From: Photobacterium sanguinicancri
GTDB taxonomy: Bacteria > Pseudomonadota > Gammaproteobacteria > Enterobacterales > Vibrionaceae
Reading direction: 5' to 3'
Length of the DNA: 60,144 bases
Assembly (NCBI RefSeq): GCF_002265265.1
Contig: NZ_NOIF01000009.1
Span: forward strand, 1-60,144
Every line of letters starts with the position of its first letter. Position 1 is the stretch's first letter. A program made the translations under genes and the position numbers. The notes beneath the pieces are model-generated. The model was not told the origin of the DNA. It was given only the letters and a program-made list of their open reading frames with translations, and did no database searches. Shown here piece after piece: positions 38,749 through 49,247 of the stretch.

Positions 38749-39006
38749 TTAAACCTGCTCTTTGTCTTTTTGGTCTTTCTGGCCAGATTGAACTTGCTCA
38801 CCCTCTTTTTCAGACAATTGCTTCTGATCGAAATCAGCATCGTTGTCTTTCTTAGCAGCAGCTTGTTCGTCATCGCCGATCGCTTTTTTGAAACCCTTCA
38901 CTGCTGAGCCTAAATCACCGCCCAGTGTACGAAGTTTTTTGGTTCCGAATAAAAGAACAATGATCAGTGCAATGATTAATAATTGCCAAATACTGATACC
39001 ACCCAT
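38749..39006 (-). CDS. tatA: Sec-independent translocase subunit TatA
   Basis: An 85-residue pore-forming subunit: [20 protein letters not shown] (membrane helix), the [10 protein letters not shown] hinge, the amphipathic [12 protein letters not shown] helix, and an acidic Lys/Gln-rich tail. First of tatABC. Confidence 0.96.
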   Translation of the reverse strand: MGGISIWQLLIIALIIVLLFGTKKLRTLGGDLGSAVKGFKKAIGDDEQAAAKKDNDADFDQKQLSEKEGEQVQSGQKDQKDKEQV

Positions 39007-39071
39007 GCTTGTTATACCTCAGCTCTTTGTGGTTAAAACCGTAAAGTTAATATTGCAACGTACTCTCACCG

Positions 39072-40709
39072 CTATTTGCGGCAAGCTCGCCACCCTAGTA
39101 ACCAAAACGTGACGCCCATTGCAGCAGAGACTGCCGGATAGGTTTCAACATGATTACTAAAAAGTATGGCAGAACATACAACCAAAGTTGCACCAATGCC
39201 AAAATGGAATCTAGCTTGGCCTTGATTGCGACGGCTCTCCATGAAATTGTCATAGAGTTTATCCATTCGCTGATTCATCGCTTTGCCTTGGCGCAAACTG
39301 TCGTAAAGTAATTCAGGTAATTCGGGTAATTTTTCAGCCCAAAATGGTGCTTTACTCTTTACAGCTTCCACGATGGCTTGCGGGCCAACTTGACGCGACA
39401 TCCAATCTTCAAGGAAAGGTTTAGCGGTATCCCACAAATCTAATTGTGGATATAACTGGCGACCTAACCCTTCTACATATAGCAGTGTTTTCTGCAGCAA
39501 TACTAGCTGCGGCTGCACTTCCATATTAAATCGACGCGCGGTATTAAATAAATTCAACAGCACATGACCAAATGAGATTTCACAAATTGGCTTCTCAAAA
39601 ATAGGTTCACATACCGTTCGAATAGCAACTTCAAATTCGTCAACATTAGTATCTGGTGGAACCCAGCCAGAGTCCACATGTAACTCCGCGACTTTACGGT
39701 AGTCACGGTGGAAAAAGGCCAGTAAGTTTTCAGCCAGATAGCGCTTATCTTCTCGATTAAGCGTACCAACAATACCGCAATCTAGTGCTATCCACTGTGG
39801 GTTTTCAGGTCGCTCATACGAAACGAAAATATTCCCAGGGTGCATGTCGGCATGAAAGAAGCTATCACGAAATACTTGGGTAAAGAAGACTGTGACTGCA
39901 TTTTCTGACAGTAACTTTAAATCTGTTCCGTTCACTTTGAGCGCATCAATATCTGAAACTTGAATACCATATATGCGTTCCATGACAAGTAATCGTTCAC
40001 GGCTGTAATCAGTGAACATTTCTGGCACGTACAGCATATCGCTGTCTTCAAAGTTACGACGCAGTTGAATACTGTTCGCCGCTTCACGCATCAAATTCAG
40101 CTCATCGAGCAGGGTTTTTTCGTATTCACGTACCACTTCGGTTGGACGCAGACGGCGCGCTTCAGGTAGCAAGCTAGAAACAATCCCTGCCATGCGGTAC
40201 ATCAGTTTAATGTCCGCTTGAATCACCGGCAGAATGTCTGGGCGGATGACTTTCAGTACCACTTCACGGCCATTTTCTTTCAAAATAGCGGTGTGGACTT
40301 GCGCTATCGATGCCGACGCCAATGGCACTTCATCAAAATCATCAAACCATTGTTCTAGCGGCCCACCTAAGGCTTCTTCCATGTGTTGCTTAGCTAAGCG
40401 ACCATCAAACGGCTCAACTTGGTCTTGCAGCATGGCAAGTTGATCGGCGATGTGTGGCGGAAACAAATCTCGGCGGGTCGACATCATCTGACCCAGCTTG
40501 ATCCACACAGGCCCTAGCTCTTGTAGTGCTAAGCGTAAGCGCTCACCCAATGATTTATCCGCGTGTTGATTCTTAACCCAAAAAAGAGATTTTCGGGCAA
40601 GTTTCGGGAGCTTAACTCGGGGATCATCAGGTAAGAAATCGTCGAGACCGTATCGAAGTTTCACTTCGATAATTTGGTATAGACGCTTTAATTCGGAGTA
40701 AGTCATCAT
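39072..40709 (-). CDS. ubiB: UbiB, ABC1-family kinase-like protein of ubiquinone synthesis
   Basis: A 545-residue member of the atypical kinase family (ABC1/ADCK/UbiB). The KxGQ motif appears as [16 protein letters not shown]; the ATP site is in [11 protein letters not shown], and the catalytic region is [13 protein letters not shown] with the metal DCGIVG. The C-terminus has two hydrophobic helices that anchor it to the membrane. It is required for coenzyme Q synthesis; its exact reaction is unclear. It lies between ubiJ and tatA. Confidence 0.96.
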   Translation of the reverse strand: MMTYSELKRLYQIIEVKLRYGLDDFLPDDPRVKLPKLARKSLFWVKNQHADKSLGERLRLALQELGPVWIKLGQMMSTRRDLFPPHIADQLAMLQDQVEPFDGRLAKQHMEEALGGPLEQWFDDFDEVPLASASIAQVHTAILKENGREVVLKVIRPDILPVIQADIKLMYRMAGIVSSLLPEARRLRPTEVVREYEKTLLDELNLMREAANSIQLRRNFEDSDMLYVPEMFTDYSRERLLVMERIYGIQVSDIDALKVNGTDLKLLSENAVTVFFTQVFRDSFFHADMHPGNIFVSYERPENPQWIALDCGIVGTLNREDKRYLAENLLAFFHRDYRKVAELHVDSGWVPPDTNVDEFEVAIRTVCEPIFEKPICEISFGHVLLNLFNTARRFNMEVQPQLVLLQKTLLYVEGLGRQLYPQLDLWDTAKPFLEDWMSRQVGPQAIVEAVKSKAPFWAEKLPELPELLYDSLRQGKAMNQRMDKLYDNFMESRRNQGQARFHFGIGATLVVCSAILFSNHVETYPAVSAAMGVTFWLLGWRACRK

Positions 40710-40712
40710 GGT

Positions 40713-41318
40713 TTAGTAACGCTCTAGCAGCTGGTTAATGCGCGCATCTAAACGAGCCACATCGGTTTTTACATCATCAACCTGATCGGCAAAATGGGCT
40801 ATTTCTAGCGCTTGAGGGGCAAGTTTCCACTCTTCGGTGATCACTTCAGCTAAATCACGCTGACGACGCGCAATGCCGCGTTGAACAAAGCTCAAACCAG
40901 TTTTCGCGCCCTGTACTAAGGTATGAGCAACCACGTCACCCGTATACTGAGACAGCTTCTCTTCAACATCAGGCTTTAAACCACTCAATAAAGAAGAAAA
41001 CTGTTGCGCCAACTGAATATCACCGTCCAGTGATAACTTGTCAGCTTTGATGAGCTGCGTCAGGTTAGCCTGTTGGCGCAATTCTGGTAATACACTTAAA
41101 TTCAACGCGAGCTGGCAATCCACCTCGCCTTCAAATGCACCCAATACATCCAATTGCTGACTAAACACAAAGTACAGTGTTTTACCCATTTCATTAATGG
41201 TGACACTGATGACTTTGCCACGTAAACGGGCTAGCCGACGCTGCGATTCAACATCGTCATTCAGTAGTGTATTGAGCGAGGTTTCAACCACGCCGGTAAC
41301 AAATACATCAATTGGCAT
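40713..41318 (-). CDS. ubiJ: UbiJ, SCP2-domain ubiquinone accessory factor
   Basis: A 201-residue protein with an N-terminal SCP2 lipid-binding domain (the block KVISVTINEMGKTLYFVFS to LSLDGDIQLAQQFSSLLSG) and a C-terminal coiled coil ending DARINQLLERY. UbiJ binds the hydrophobic intermediates for the Ubi complex. I use the ATG at 41318, with GAGG 5-6 bases upstream and 7 bases past the ubiE stop; longer versions would overlap ubiE. Confidence 0.93.
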   Translation of the reverse strand: MPIDVFVTGVVETSLNTLLNDDVESQRRLARLRGKVISVTINEMGKTLYFVFSQQLDVLGAFEGEVDCQLALNLSVLPELRQQANLTQLIKADKLSLDGDIQLAQQFSSLLSGLKPDVEEKLSQYTGDVVAHTLVQGAKTGLSFVQRGIARRQRDLAEVITEEWKLAPQALEIAHFADQVDDVKTDVARLDARINQLLERY

Positions 41319-41325
41319 AGGGGCC

Positions 41326-42081
41326 TCAGAACTTGTAACCACGGTGAAGCGCAACAATACCACCCGTGAGGTTGTAATAATTTGTTTGCTCAAAACCGGC
41401 TTCTTGCATCATCCCTTCCAGCGTTTCTTGGTTTGGGTGCATGCGAATAGATTCAGCGAGGTAACGGTAACTTTCGGCATCATTCGCAATCAGCTCGCCC
41501 ATTTTAGGCAGCAAGTGGAACGAATACGCATCGTAAATTTTTGATAGCGGCTCTAATACTGGCTTTGAGAACTCCAGTACCAATAAACGACCACCGGGTT
41601 TCAATACACGGTACATTGAGCGTAGTGCTTTATCTTTATCTGTTACGTTACGAAGACAGAAACTAATCGTGATACAGTCAAAGTAATCATCTGGGAACGG
41701 AAGTTCTTCAGCATTTGCTTGAACATAACCAACGTTACCCACAATACCGCTATCACGCAGTTTACTACGGCCAACTTTTAGCATTGAGTTATTGATGTCA
41801 GCCAGAACAACTTGGCCAGTTTCACCAACGATACGTGAGAATTTTGCTGTTAAATCACCAGTACCACCACCAAGGTCAAGCACGCGATGACCTCGACGAA
41901 CGCCGCTGCAATCAATCGTAAAGCGCTTCCAAACACGGTGAATGCCCATAGACATCATGTCGTTCATAATGTCGTATTTCGCAGCTACCGAGTGGAAAAC
42001 CTCTGCGACCATGTTAGCTTTTTCTTCCTTGGCTACAGTGCGGAAGCCAAAGTGAGTTGTATCTTGCGTGGTGTCCGTCAT
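41326..42081 (-). CDS. ubiE: UbiE, menaquinone/ubiquinone C-methyltransferase
   Basis: A 251-residue SAM methyltransferase of the UbiE family that methylates the ring in both ubiquinone and menaquinone synthesis. The signatures are [32 protein letters not shown] (SAM site) and [17 protein letters not shown], then [14 protein letters not shown]. It begins the ubiE-ubiJ-ubiB-tatABC series. Confidence 0.97.
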   Translation of the reverse strand: MTDTTQDTTHFGFRTVAKEEKANMVAEVFHSVAAKYDIMNDMMSMGIHRVWKRFTIDCSGVRRGHRVLDLGGGTGDLTAKFSRIVGETGQVVLADINNSMLKVGRSKLRDSGIVGNVGYVQANAEELPFPDDYFDCITISFCLRNVTDKDKALRSMYRVLKPGGRLLVLEFSKPVLEPLSKIYDAYSFHLLPKMGELIANDAESYRYLAESIRMHPNQETLEGMMQEAGFEQTNYYNLTGGIVALHRGYKF

Positions 42082-42169
42082 GCTATGTCCGTCATGCTGA
42101 TTGGGGTGTAAACAATTGGCCTAGTTTACTTGATGGTCGCGGTTTGCTCAAAGTTATGTCGACATTCAT

Positions 42170-43702
42170 TTACGACAATGCGCGTGGTGCTGATATTGGA
42201 GGGATACTTTGTGATCCACTTTCATCTAACGGCAACGCTTTTTCGACCAATGCTGGTGTAATATCACGCTTCACTTCGACCCCTAGCGATTTAAAACTTT
42301 CAGCCTGACGGATCACGTTACCGCGCCCAGTAGACAATTTATTCATCGCCCCTTGATAGCTCTGGTTGGCTTTATCAAGCGAAGCGCCAACACCTTCCAT
42401 GTCGGTCACAAATAAACGCAACTTGTCATACAGCTTACTCGCACGCTCGGCAATTTCTTTGGCATTGTGATTCTGGCGCTCATTACGCCATAAGTTGTTG
42501 ATTGTACGCAATGCCACTAATAGGGTAGTTGGACTCACCAACATGATATTTTGATCCATGGCATCGCGGATCAAAGAAGGGTCAGCTTCAATAGCGGCTT
42601 GGAATGCAGGCTCCACTGGGATGAACATCAAGACGTAATCCAAACTATGGACACCATGTAGTTGATGGTAATCTTTACGGCTTAATCCGCGAATATGGCT
42701 ACGGATAGAGGCAGTGTGCTCACTCATGGCCAGTTCACGTTCGGCGATAGTTTCAGCGTTAAAGTAACGCTCATACGCCACCAGCGACATTTTTGCGTCG
42801 ATCACTACGTCTTTATTTTGCGGTAAATGCACGACAACATCAGGTTGATAACGCTTACCGTCTTCATTTTCTAGGCTAATTTGTGTTTGGTATTCATGAC
42901 CCTCGCGTAAACCAGACTCACTCAACACTCGAGCCAGCACCACTTCACCCCAGTTACCTTGGGCTTTGTTATCCCCTTTTAACGCTTGAGTTAGGTTAAC
43001 CGCCTCCTGCGCCATTTGTTCATTCAACTGCTTAAGGTTATTAATTTCATGTACCAAGGTATGACGCTCTCGCGCCTCGGCACTAAAGCTGTCGTGGACC
43101 TGCTTTTTAAAGCCTTCAAGTTGAGCGCGTAGCGGGTAAAGAATGCTTTCTAAGCTCTGCTTATTTTGTTCATCAACGGTTCGTGTTTTCTGTTCAAACA
43201 TCCGATTAGCAAGGCTTTCAAACTGAATACGAAAACGCTCTTCCGCGCTTTCTAATAAGGCAATTTTCTCTTCTGCCGATTTTTGTTCTTCAAAATGGCG
43301 GGCTTCTTGCTCACGTAAGTCACCTTCCAAGCCAGCGTTAGCGCCTCGAGCATTTTCAAGTTGCTCGGTCAGGTACTGCTTTTCATTTTTAAGCGCTTCA
43401 AAATGCCGCATCTTCTCTAATGCAGCCGCTAAGCGTGCATGCATTTGGCGTAATTCATGACTTAAACGATCACGATCAACATCGGTTTCATCCAACTCTT
43501 GGCTGCGTTCATTCAATTGCTGTTGAATTTGTTGCTCGCGGGTATCGGCCAAACGCTGATCAGCGGTGCGCTGTTGTTGCCAGAGTGCAATTTGCTGTTT
43601 GTGTTTACCATTCAGCCACAGTGCTGTTACTACACTGGCTAATGTTGCTCCTGTTGCGGCAGCAACCGCGAATAGCAAGTCGCCGCTAAGCCACTCTGTC
43701 AT
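42170..43702 (-). CDS. rmuC: DNA recombination protein RmuC
   Basis: A 510-residue protein. One N-terminal membrane helix (LLFAVAAATGATLASVVTAL), a long coiled coil (about residues 30-230), and the RmuC domain follow, with GNWGEVVLARVLSESGL and DVVIDAKMSLVAYERYF (restriction-endonuclease-like fold). RmuC limits recombination at inverted repeats in E. coli. I use the ATG at 43702; the frame is open much further upstream (to 43855) but that part is not protein-like. It is 88 bases upstream of ubiE. Confidence 0.94.
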   Translation of the reverse strand: MTEWLSGDLLFAVAAATGATLASVVTALWLNGKHKQQIALWQQQRTADQRLADTREQQIQQQLNERSQELDETDVDRDRLSHELRQMHARLAAALEKMRHFEALKNEKQYLTEQLENARGANAGLEGDLREQEARHFEEQKSAEEKIALLESAEERFRIQFESLANRMFEQKTRTVDEQNKQSLESILYPLRAQLEGFKKQVHDSFSAEARERHTLVHEINNLKQLNEQMAQEAVNLTQALKGDNKAQGNWGEVVLARVLSESGLREGHEYQTQISLENEDGKRYQPDVVVHLPQNKDVVIDAKMSLVAYERYFNAETIAERELAMSEHTASIRSHIRGLSRKDYHQLHGVHSLDYVLMFIPVEPAFQAAIEADPSLIRDAMDQNIMLVSPTTLLVALRTINNLWRNERQNHNAKEIAERASKLYDKLRLFVTDMEGVGASLDKANQSYQGAMNKLSTGRGNVIRQAESFKSLGVEVKRDITPALVEKALPLDESGSQSIPPISAPRALS

Positions 43703-43972
43703 GATGTTTAACCCTGAAAAATACCAATAATTTCTGAATTTAAGGCTAAGTGGATACTGGATAAATGTCCAGCATTTAAAGCGGCGAACCAAACAAGATA
43801 ACGGTGAAGAGACAAGCCAAAATGGAAATGTAGAATGGAGTGCGCTAAGGGTCACAGCCTGAAGTTTTGACCTCTAGTCGCCTGAAATACAATCGCATAG
43901 ACTGTCGTTCATCCCTTGCAGGCATTAACTCTGTGCCACAAGAATAACGCGATATCGTAAACAAGGACGACA

Positions 43973-44881
43973 ATGAACGAACGTTATGCCCTCGGCTATG
44001 GCATGGCTGCTGTGCTGTTATGGTCAACAGTAGCGACTGCTTTTAAAATCACTCTCGATTATTTCACCCCCATCCAAATGGTCGTCGCAGCCAGTGTGGT
44101 CTCTGCGATTGCGCTAACAGGCATCGCCTATTGGCAAGGTAAACTGCATTTACTGGGACGCACTTTCGCTGAACGCCCTTTTTATTATTTATGTTTGGGC
44201 TTAATCAATCCGTTTGCCTATTACGTGGTGTTATTTAAAGCTTACGAACTGCTACCCGCGTCGCAAGCACAACCACTGAATTACAGCTGGGCAATTACGC
44301 TGACATTAATGGCGGCAGTATTTCTAGGACAAAAGATCCGTAAGCAAGACTGGGCGGCCTGTGCCCTCGGATATTTCGGCGTTATCGTGATTGCCACGAA
44401 AGGGGATGTACTCGCTTTACAATTTGATAGCCCAACTGGCGTAGCGCTGGCATTGCTATCAACGCTGCTATGGGCGATGTATTGGATCCTCAATACCAAA
44501 AACCAAGCCGATCCTGTTCTCGGAGTATTACTTGGATTTTTAGTCTCACTGCCTTTTTCAATTAGCTTGAGCTTGTACAGTGGCGAATGGCCGTCGATCC
44601 CATGGCAAGGTTGGCTCGCTGTCAGCTATGTTGGCTTGTTTGAGATGGGGATTACATTTGTCTTGTGGATCAATGCACTAAAGCTCACTCAAAATACCGC
44701 CAGGATCAGTAACCTGATTTTCATCTCACCGTTTATTTCACTGATGCTATTAGCCACTATTATTGGCGAAGAAATCCATCCATCCACCTTAGTCGGTTTG
44801 CTTCTGATTGTCTGTGGCTTGGTGATCCAGCAATTTAAGGGGAAAAAGAGTCCCGAAGCTGTATCTGACCGTTCCCAATAA
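43973..44881 (+). CDS. EamA family (DMT) transporter
   Basis: A 302-residue protein with ten membrane helices in two EamA repeats. It starts ALGYGMAAVLLWSTVATAFK; repeat two has GVALALLSTLLWAMYWILNT. Family members export amino acids, sugars or metabolites; the substrate cannot be told. The ATG at 43973 has AAGGAC just upstream. It is divergent from rmuC, 270 bases away; this gap has no other feature I can see. Confidence 0.88.
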   Translation: MNERYALGYGMAAVLLWSTVATAFKITLDYFTPIQMVVAASVVSAIALTGIAYWQGKLHLLGRTFAERPFYYLCLGLINPFAYYVVLFKAYELLPASQAQPLNYSWAITLTLMAAVFLGQKIRKQDWAACALGYFGVIVIATKGDVLALQFDSPTGVALALLSTLLWAMYWILNTKNQADPVLGVLLGFLVSLPFSISLSLYSGEWPSIPWQGWLAVSYVGLFEMGITFVLWINALKLTQNTARISNLIFISPFISLMLLATIIGEEIHPSTLVGLLLIVCGLVIQQFKGKKSPEAVSDRSQ

Positions 44882-44889
44882 ATGGACAT

Positions 44890-44917
44890 AAAAAAGCCTG
44901 TCACATAGGTGACAGGC
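44890..44917 (-). terminator. Terminator of the MFS transporter gene
   Basis: GCCTGTCAC (44896-44904) pairs with GTGACAGGC (44909-44917) and is followed on the minus strand by U6. It is about 75 bases past the MFS stop codon. It lacks a T run on the plus strand, so it is unlikely to serve the EamA gene. Confidence 0.82.
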
Positions 44918-44991
44918 GAAAGTGTATTAGGGTTGTCGAGACCCTGCGCCTTTAAGGAGCCAAGCGTCTAGTTATAAAGGATTAAGAACCC

Positions 44992-46191
44992 TTAAGCAGC
45001 ACAGGGTGCATGCCATTTTCGGCCTATCTTAGACCATAAAATCAGTAGGCCTGGTACCACCAGCCACATCTGTAATGTCATTAACACGGGTGGCGATAAA
45101 TCTAAACGTTGCATCAAGCTCACCATCAAGCCTGCACCACTCATCTGGAATAAACCCAGTAATGCAGCAGCAGTACCTGCACGATCACCAAACGGGGCAA
45201 GGGCTTTACCTGCCGCCGAGCCAAGCACAAACGCAAAGCCGATTGATGACATAAAGATCGGCACCATAAACGCCCATGCTGCAAATAAGCTGCTAAGAGC
45301 AAGCATGGTCGCACCAGATATCACTAACATCACTAGACCTGTGTTCAGTGTTTGGCGTGAGCCAAAGCGGTCCATAAATTTAGGAGCTGCCATACAGGCC
45401 ATAATATTCAACACAGCATTAAGACCAAACCAGTACGTAAATTGGCCCATGTCTAAGCCCATGTTCATCATCAACCATACCGGTGCTGATGTGACATACG
45501 CCAAAATTACCGCCATCGCCAACATGCACAAAATCGCGTGGAATAAGAATACAGGCTCACGCAGTACTGACATGTAGCGCTCAAGGCTGATCAACGACCC
45601 CGATGTGTTGGTATCTGTTGGGCGTGTTTCTTTAAAGCCTACCGCTATCAGACTACCTGCGACCAAAGCAAAGCCCACCATGAAGCTAAAGTTTGAGCGC
45701 CAGCCAAACTCGTGAGTTAGCCATGCGCCCATTAAAGGCGCCAGTGCCGGAATAAAGCAGATAGCACCATTGAGGTAGCTGATCATACGACCACTGCGTT
45801 CTGGGCCAAAGCTGTCACGCACAGCAGCAAACGCAGCAACTGAGGTTGCACATGCACCAAAACCTTGCGCTAAACGAGCAAAGAGTAGTAAGTCGAGTGA
45901 TTGCGCAGTGTAAGCCAATGCCGAGCTCACGGTGTAAATTGCAATACCCGTTAGGGCTATCGGACGACGACCATAGCGATCCGCTAAAGGACCTGCTAAT
46001 AGTTGGCCAAGACCTAGGCTAAACATAAAGAGTGTCACCGTGTCTTGGACACGAGTGGTATCAACCGCAAATGTCTCTGCCATTGCTGGCAAAGCAGGTA
46101 AATAAAGGTCGATGGCTAATGGGCTAAATAGCACCAAGACCACCATCAAGGCTACAAGGCGTGTGCCTGCCGCAGTTGAATCTGGTTTCAT
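44992..46191 (-). CDS. MFS transporter, Bcr/CflA-type
   Basis: A 399-residue major-facilitator protein with 12 membrane helices. FSPLAIDLYLPALPAMAETF at the first helix and the motif GPLADRYGRRPIALTG are typical of the Bcr/CflA drug-exporter family. It may export drugs or metabolites, but no substrate is shown. A LysR-type regulator is divergent, with an inverted repeat in the gap. Confidence 0.88.
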   Translation of the reverse strand: MKPDSTAAGTRLVALMVVLVLFSPLAIDLYLPALPAMAETFAVDTTRVQDTVTLFMFSLGLGQLLAGPLADRYGRRPIALTGIAIYTVSSALAYTAQSLDLLLFARLAQGFGACATSVAAFAAVRDSFGPERSGRMISYLNGAICFIPALAPLMGAWLTHEFGWRSNFSFMVGFALVAGSLIAVGFKETRPTDTNTSGSLISLERYMSVLREPVFLFHAILCMLAMAVILAYVTSAPVWLMMNMGLDMGQFTYWFGLNAVLNIMACMAAPKFMDRFGSRQTLNTGLVMLVISGATMLALSSLFAAWAFMVPIFMSSIGFAFVLGSAAGKALAPFGDRAGTAAALLGLFQMSGAGLMVSLMQRLDLSPPVLMTLQMWLVVPGLLILWSKIGRKWHAPCAA

Positions 46192-46230
46192 GTTCGTTTC
46201 CTAATAGATAGTAGCGGCACTATAAGCGGT

Positions 46231-46291
46231 TAGTGATATGAATAGAAATGGTTTATATTCAGGTCAGATTTTCCATTCAGGAATATCACTA
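46231..46291. promoter_or_regulatory. Inverted repeats in the MFS/LysR intergenic region
   Basis: TAGTGATAT (46231-46239) is mirrored by ATATCACTA (46283-46291), and within it TGAATA (46239-46244) by TATTCA (46256-46261). Divergent LysR-type genes usually bind such sites; this is a candidate operator. Confidence 0.4.
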
Positions 46292-46310
46292 CATAATGGG
46301 GGAAGTTCGC

Positions 46311-47261
46311 GTGTCTTTTGAAAAATTATCACGTCTCGATTTAAACTTACTAGTCTGCCTACATGTATTGATCACTGAGTGCAGCGTGACCCATGCAGCT
46401 AAACGTTTAAACCTCAGTCAATCAGCTGTCAGTAAAAGCCTGACCCGTTTGCGCGAACAGTTTAATGACCCATTATTTATCCGTAGCGCCCATGGTTTAG
46501 CCCCCACCCCTCGAGTACGCGCGTTACAACCATATTTAGAACAACTGCTCCGCGATATTGAACACATTACGGCACCGCCTGAATTTAACCCAGCCACCAG
46601 CGACCGTCATTTTAGAATGGCGTTAGTAGAGAGTGCCTATCCGCTATTTCTGCCGCAGTTTTTGGGGGATATTTTCAGTGAGGGGCCAAATATTATTTTA
46701 GATACTCAAGCGTGGGAGCCCAATACCTTCGATAAGCTGCACAGCGGTGAAATCGACTTTGGCATTACAGGTAAAGACCTCAATCCTAAAGATGCAATGC
46801 TTACGCTAATGCCGCCGAAAGGCATCGTTTTTCAAGAACTGTGTCGCGACACCCAACGCTGTATTGTTCGCAAAGGCCACCCCGTGCTTAGTCAAAAGTG
46901 GGATCAGGATAATTACTTGCGCCAACGTCATATCCAAGTGCGCTGTGGCCGAGATGATCGCTGGTTACTCGATTACAAACTGGCAGAACACGGACTCGAT
47001 CGCGATATTGCAATGTACGTACCCGACTTTAATAGCGCCGCCAGCCTCTGTACCCATACCGACTTAGTGTTTACCGCTCCCAGTCACTTTGCGGGGCATA
47101 TTGCTGCGCAGCTAGACTTAGTTGTCTTGCCCTTGCCTTACCCATTACCAGCAATGGCATACACCCTATTTTGGCATCAGCACCAAGAAAGCGAACCCGG
47201 ACATACTTGGCTCAAAAATTTAATCATCAGCCGCTGTCGTGGAATTGCAGGTAACAGTTAA
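46311..47261 (+). CDS. LysR family transcriptional regulator
   Basis: A 316-residue LysR-type regulator. The N-terminal winged helix has LSRLDLNLLVCLHVLITECS with VTHAAKRLNLSQSAVSKSLT; the C-terminal half is a substrate-binding domain. I use the GTG at 46311 because GGGGGAAG sits 7 bases upstream; an ATG at 46296 would add five residues and has a poor site. It is divergent from the MFS exporter and is likely to control it. Confidence 0.88.
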   Translation: MSFEKLSRLDLNLLVCLHVLITECSVTHAAKRLNLSQSAVSKSLTRLREQFNDPLFIRSAHGLAPTPRVRALQPYLEQLLRDIEHITAPPEFNPATSDRHFRMALVESAYPLFLPQFLGDIFSEGPNIILDTQAWEPNTFDKLHSGEIDFGITGKDLNPKDAMLTLMPPKGIVFQELCRDTQRCIVRKGHPVLSQKWDQDNYLRQRHIQVRCGRDDRWLLDYKLAEHGLDRDIAMYVPDFNSAASLCTHTDLVFTAPSHFAGHIAAQLDLVVLPLPYPLPAMAYTLFWHQHQESEPGHTWLKNLIISRCRGIAGNS

Positions 47262-47370
47262 AAGCGCTACCGTAGCTAGACTTACCTCGCATAATGCACG
47301 GTGATTATGTTGGCAGGCTAAGGATTACTCCGTCAGCAAGGACGGTGACAACCATTAAGGAACAACAAAC

Positions 47371-49158
47371 ATGCAAGCAGTTATCTCACAACGTGTTGAG
47401 CAGATCCGTCAGTGGCTGGCTGAAAACCAGTATGATGCTTTGCTTATTCCTCATGAAGACGAATACCTCGGTGAATACATTCCGGCCCATAGCGAACGCC
47501 TACTCTGGGCAACAGGCTTTACGGGCTCAGCGGGAATGGCTGTTATCACCCAAGATAAAGCCGCGGTATTTGTTGATGGTCGCTACGTGGTTCAAGTACG
47601 AAAGCAAGTACCTGATGATGTATTTGAATACTGTCACTTAATTGATGAGCCACCTGTCACATGGACACAAGAGAACTTAGCTGCAGGCAGTACCGTCGCC
47701 GTTGATGCTCGCTTACACAGCTCGGCATGGTTAGCTCGTACCTGCGAAAATGTTGCAGACAAGCTTAACATCATCAGTATTGATGCTAACCCGATCGACA
47801 CCTTATGGCACGATCGCCCTGCGCCAACGCTTTCGAGTGCCAAACTGATGGGACTCGACTTTGTCGGCCAAAGCAGCACAGACAAGCGAGCATTGATTGC
47901 CGCAGAACTGAAGAAGCAAGGTGCAGAAGCAGCGCTATTAACTCAGCTAGATAGCATTGCATGGATCCTTAATGTACGCGGTAGCGATGTACCAAGCCTA
48001 CCGATCTTACTATCAACCGCAATTATTCATGCCGATGCCAGTATTGATTTCTACATCGACCCAGCACGTTTACCGCAAGACTTTGCCACTCATGCTGGTG
48101 AAGGCGTGCGTGTTGAAGCACCTGACGCACTCGAAACTGGGCTACAAGCCCTAACAGCACGTAAAGTGCTAGTCGACCCAACCTCCAGCAACGCATGGGC
48201 AAGCCAAGTACTATTGGCTGCAGGCGCTGAATTAATTGATGCCGCAGATCCTTGCTTACTACCAAAAGCAGCGAAAAATCCAACCGAAATTGCGGGCATG
48301 AAAGCCTGTCATATTCGCGATGGCGTGGCGATCACTAAATTCCTCGCTTGGGTTGACCGCCAAGTCGCGGCAGGCAATCTATTAGATGAAGGCACCCTGT
48401 CGGATCGCCTATGGCAGTTCCGCATTGAAGACAGCAGCTGTACCGATGTCAGTTTCGACACCATCTCAGCAGCTGGCGGCAACGCGGCTATGTGTCACTA
48501 CAACCACCAAAACCAGCCACAACCAAGCGTATTGGAAATGGATAATGTGTACTTGGTGGATTCAGGCGGCCAATACCCAGACGGCACCACAGATATCACT
48601 CGTACCATTGCGATTGGTCAGCCAAGCAATGAAGTCAAAACCGCGTTTACCTTGGTGTTAAAAGGCCATATTGCGCTGGCGTCAGCTCGCTTTCCGAAAG
48701 GCACCACAGGTTCTCAGTTGGATGCATTAGCACGCCAACACCTATGGGCACATGGCTTTGATTACGATCACGGCACTGGCCATGGTGTGGGCCACTTCTT
48801 GAGTGTTCACGAAGGACCACAACGTATCGCGAAAGTGTACAACCCAACCGCACTGTTGGCAGGTATGGTGCTATCAAACGAGCCAGGCTACTACCGTGCC
48901 GATGCCTTTGGTATTCGTATCGAAAACCTAGAACTGGTGGTTGAAGTACCAACGCAAGGTGACATGACAGTACTTGGGTTTGAATCACTGACCCGTGCCC
49001 CGATCGATCAGCGTTTAATTGATTTAAGCCTAATGAACGATGTTGAGTTAGCTTGGCTAAACAACTACCACCAAACAGTATTGGCAGCATTAAGCCCATC
49101 GTTTGATGGTGAAGACTTAGTATGGTTAGAGCATGCGACTAAGCCGCTAAGCCGCTAA
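47371..49158 (+). CDS. Aminopeptidase P family protein (large form)
   Basis: A 595-residue Xaa-Pro aminopeptidase of family M24B, with the two creatinase-like N-terminal domains, a pita-bread catalytic domain and the extra C-terminal region of the large cytosolic type. The metal ligands are visible: VYLVDSGGQYPDGTTDITRT (two Asp), GVGHFLSVHEGP (His), SNEPGYY (Glu) and RIENLEL (Glu). It removes N-terminal residues next to proline. The ATG at 47371 has AAGGAACAAC upstream. Confidence 0.93.
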   Translation: MQAVISQRVEQIRQWLAENQYDALLIPHEDEYLGEYIPAHSERLLWATGFTGSAGMAVITQDKAAVFVDGRYVVQVRKQVPDDVFEYCHLIDEPPVTWTQENLAAGSTVAVDARLHSSAWLARTCENVADKLNIISIDANPIDTLWHDRPAPTLSSAKLMGLDFVGQSSTDKRALIAAELKKQGAEAALLTQLDSIAWILNVRGSDVPSLPILLSTAIIHADASIDFYIDPARLPQDFATHAGEGVRVEAPDALETGLQALTARKVLVDPTSSNAWASQVLLAAGAELIDAADPCLLPKAAKNPTEIAGMKACHIRDGVAITKFLAWVDRQVAAGNLLDEGTLSDRLWQFRIEDSSCTDVSFDTISAAGGNAAMCHYNHQNQPQPSVLEMDNVYLVDSGGQYPDGTTDITRTIAIGQPSNEVKTAFTLVLKGHIALASARFPKGTTGSQLDALARQHLWAHGFDYDHGTGHGVGHFLSVHEGPQRIAKVYNPTALLAGMVLSNEPGYYRADAFGIRIENLELVVEVPTQGDMTVLGFESLTRAPIDQRLIDLSLMNDVELAWLNNYHQTVLAALSPSFDGEDLVWLEHATKPLSR

Positions 49159-49180
49159 TCAGCACGGCTCCAACGAAATG

Positions 49181-49217
49181 AAACGCCCGCTGGTGTAGTA
49201 TCACCAGCGGGCGTTTT
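49181..49217. terminator. Bidirectional terminator between aminopeptidase P and thiH
   Basis: A 14-bp stem AACGCCCGCTGGTG (49182-49195) with CACCAGCGGGCGTT (49202-49215) lies between the convergent genes. The plus strand has a short T run after it; the minus strand has only UUC AUU. It ends both transcripts or mainly the plus-strand one. Confidence 0.85.
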
Positions 49218-49247
49218 CTATTGTCTAGGCCGACAAACTGCCGCGTA

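Noticed and set aside
44890-44917. Terminator for the plus-strand EamA gene
   Set aside because: No T run follows on the plus strand; the U run is on the minus strand, which fits the MFS gene.
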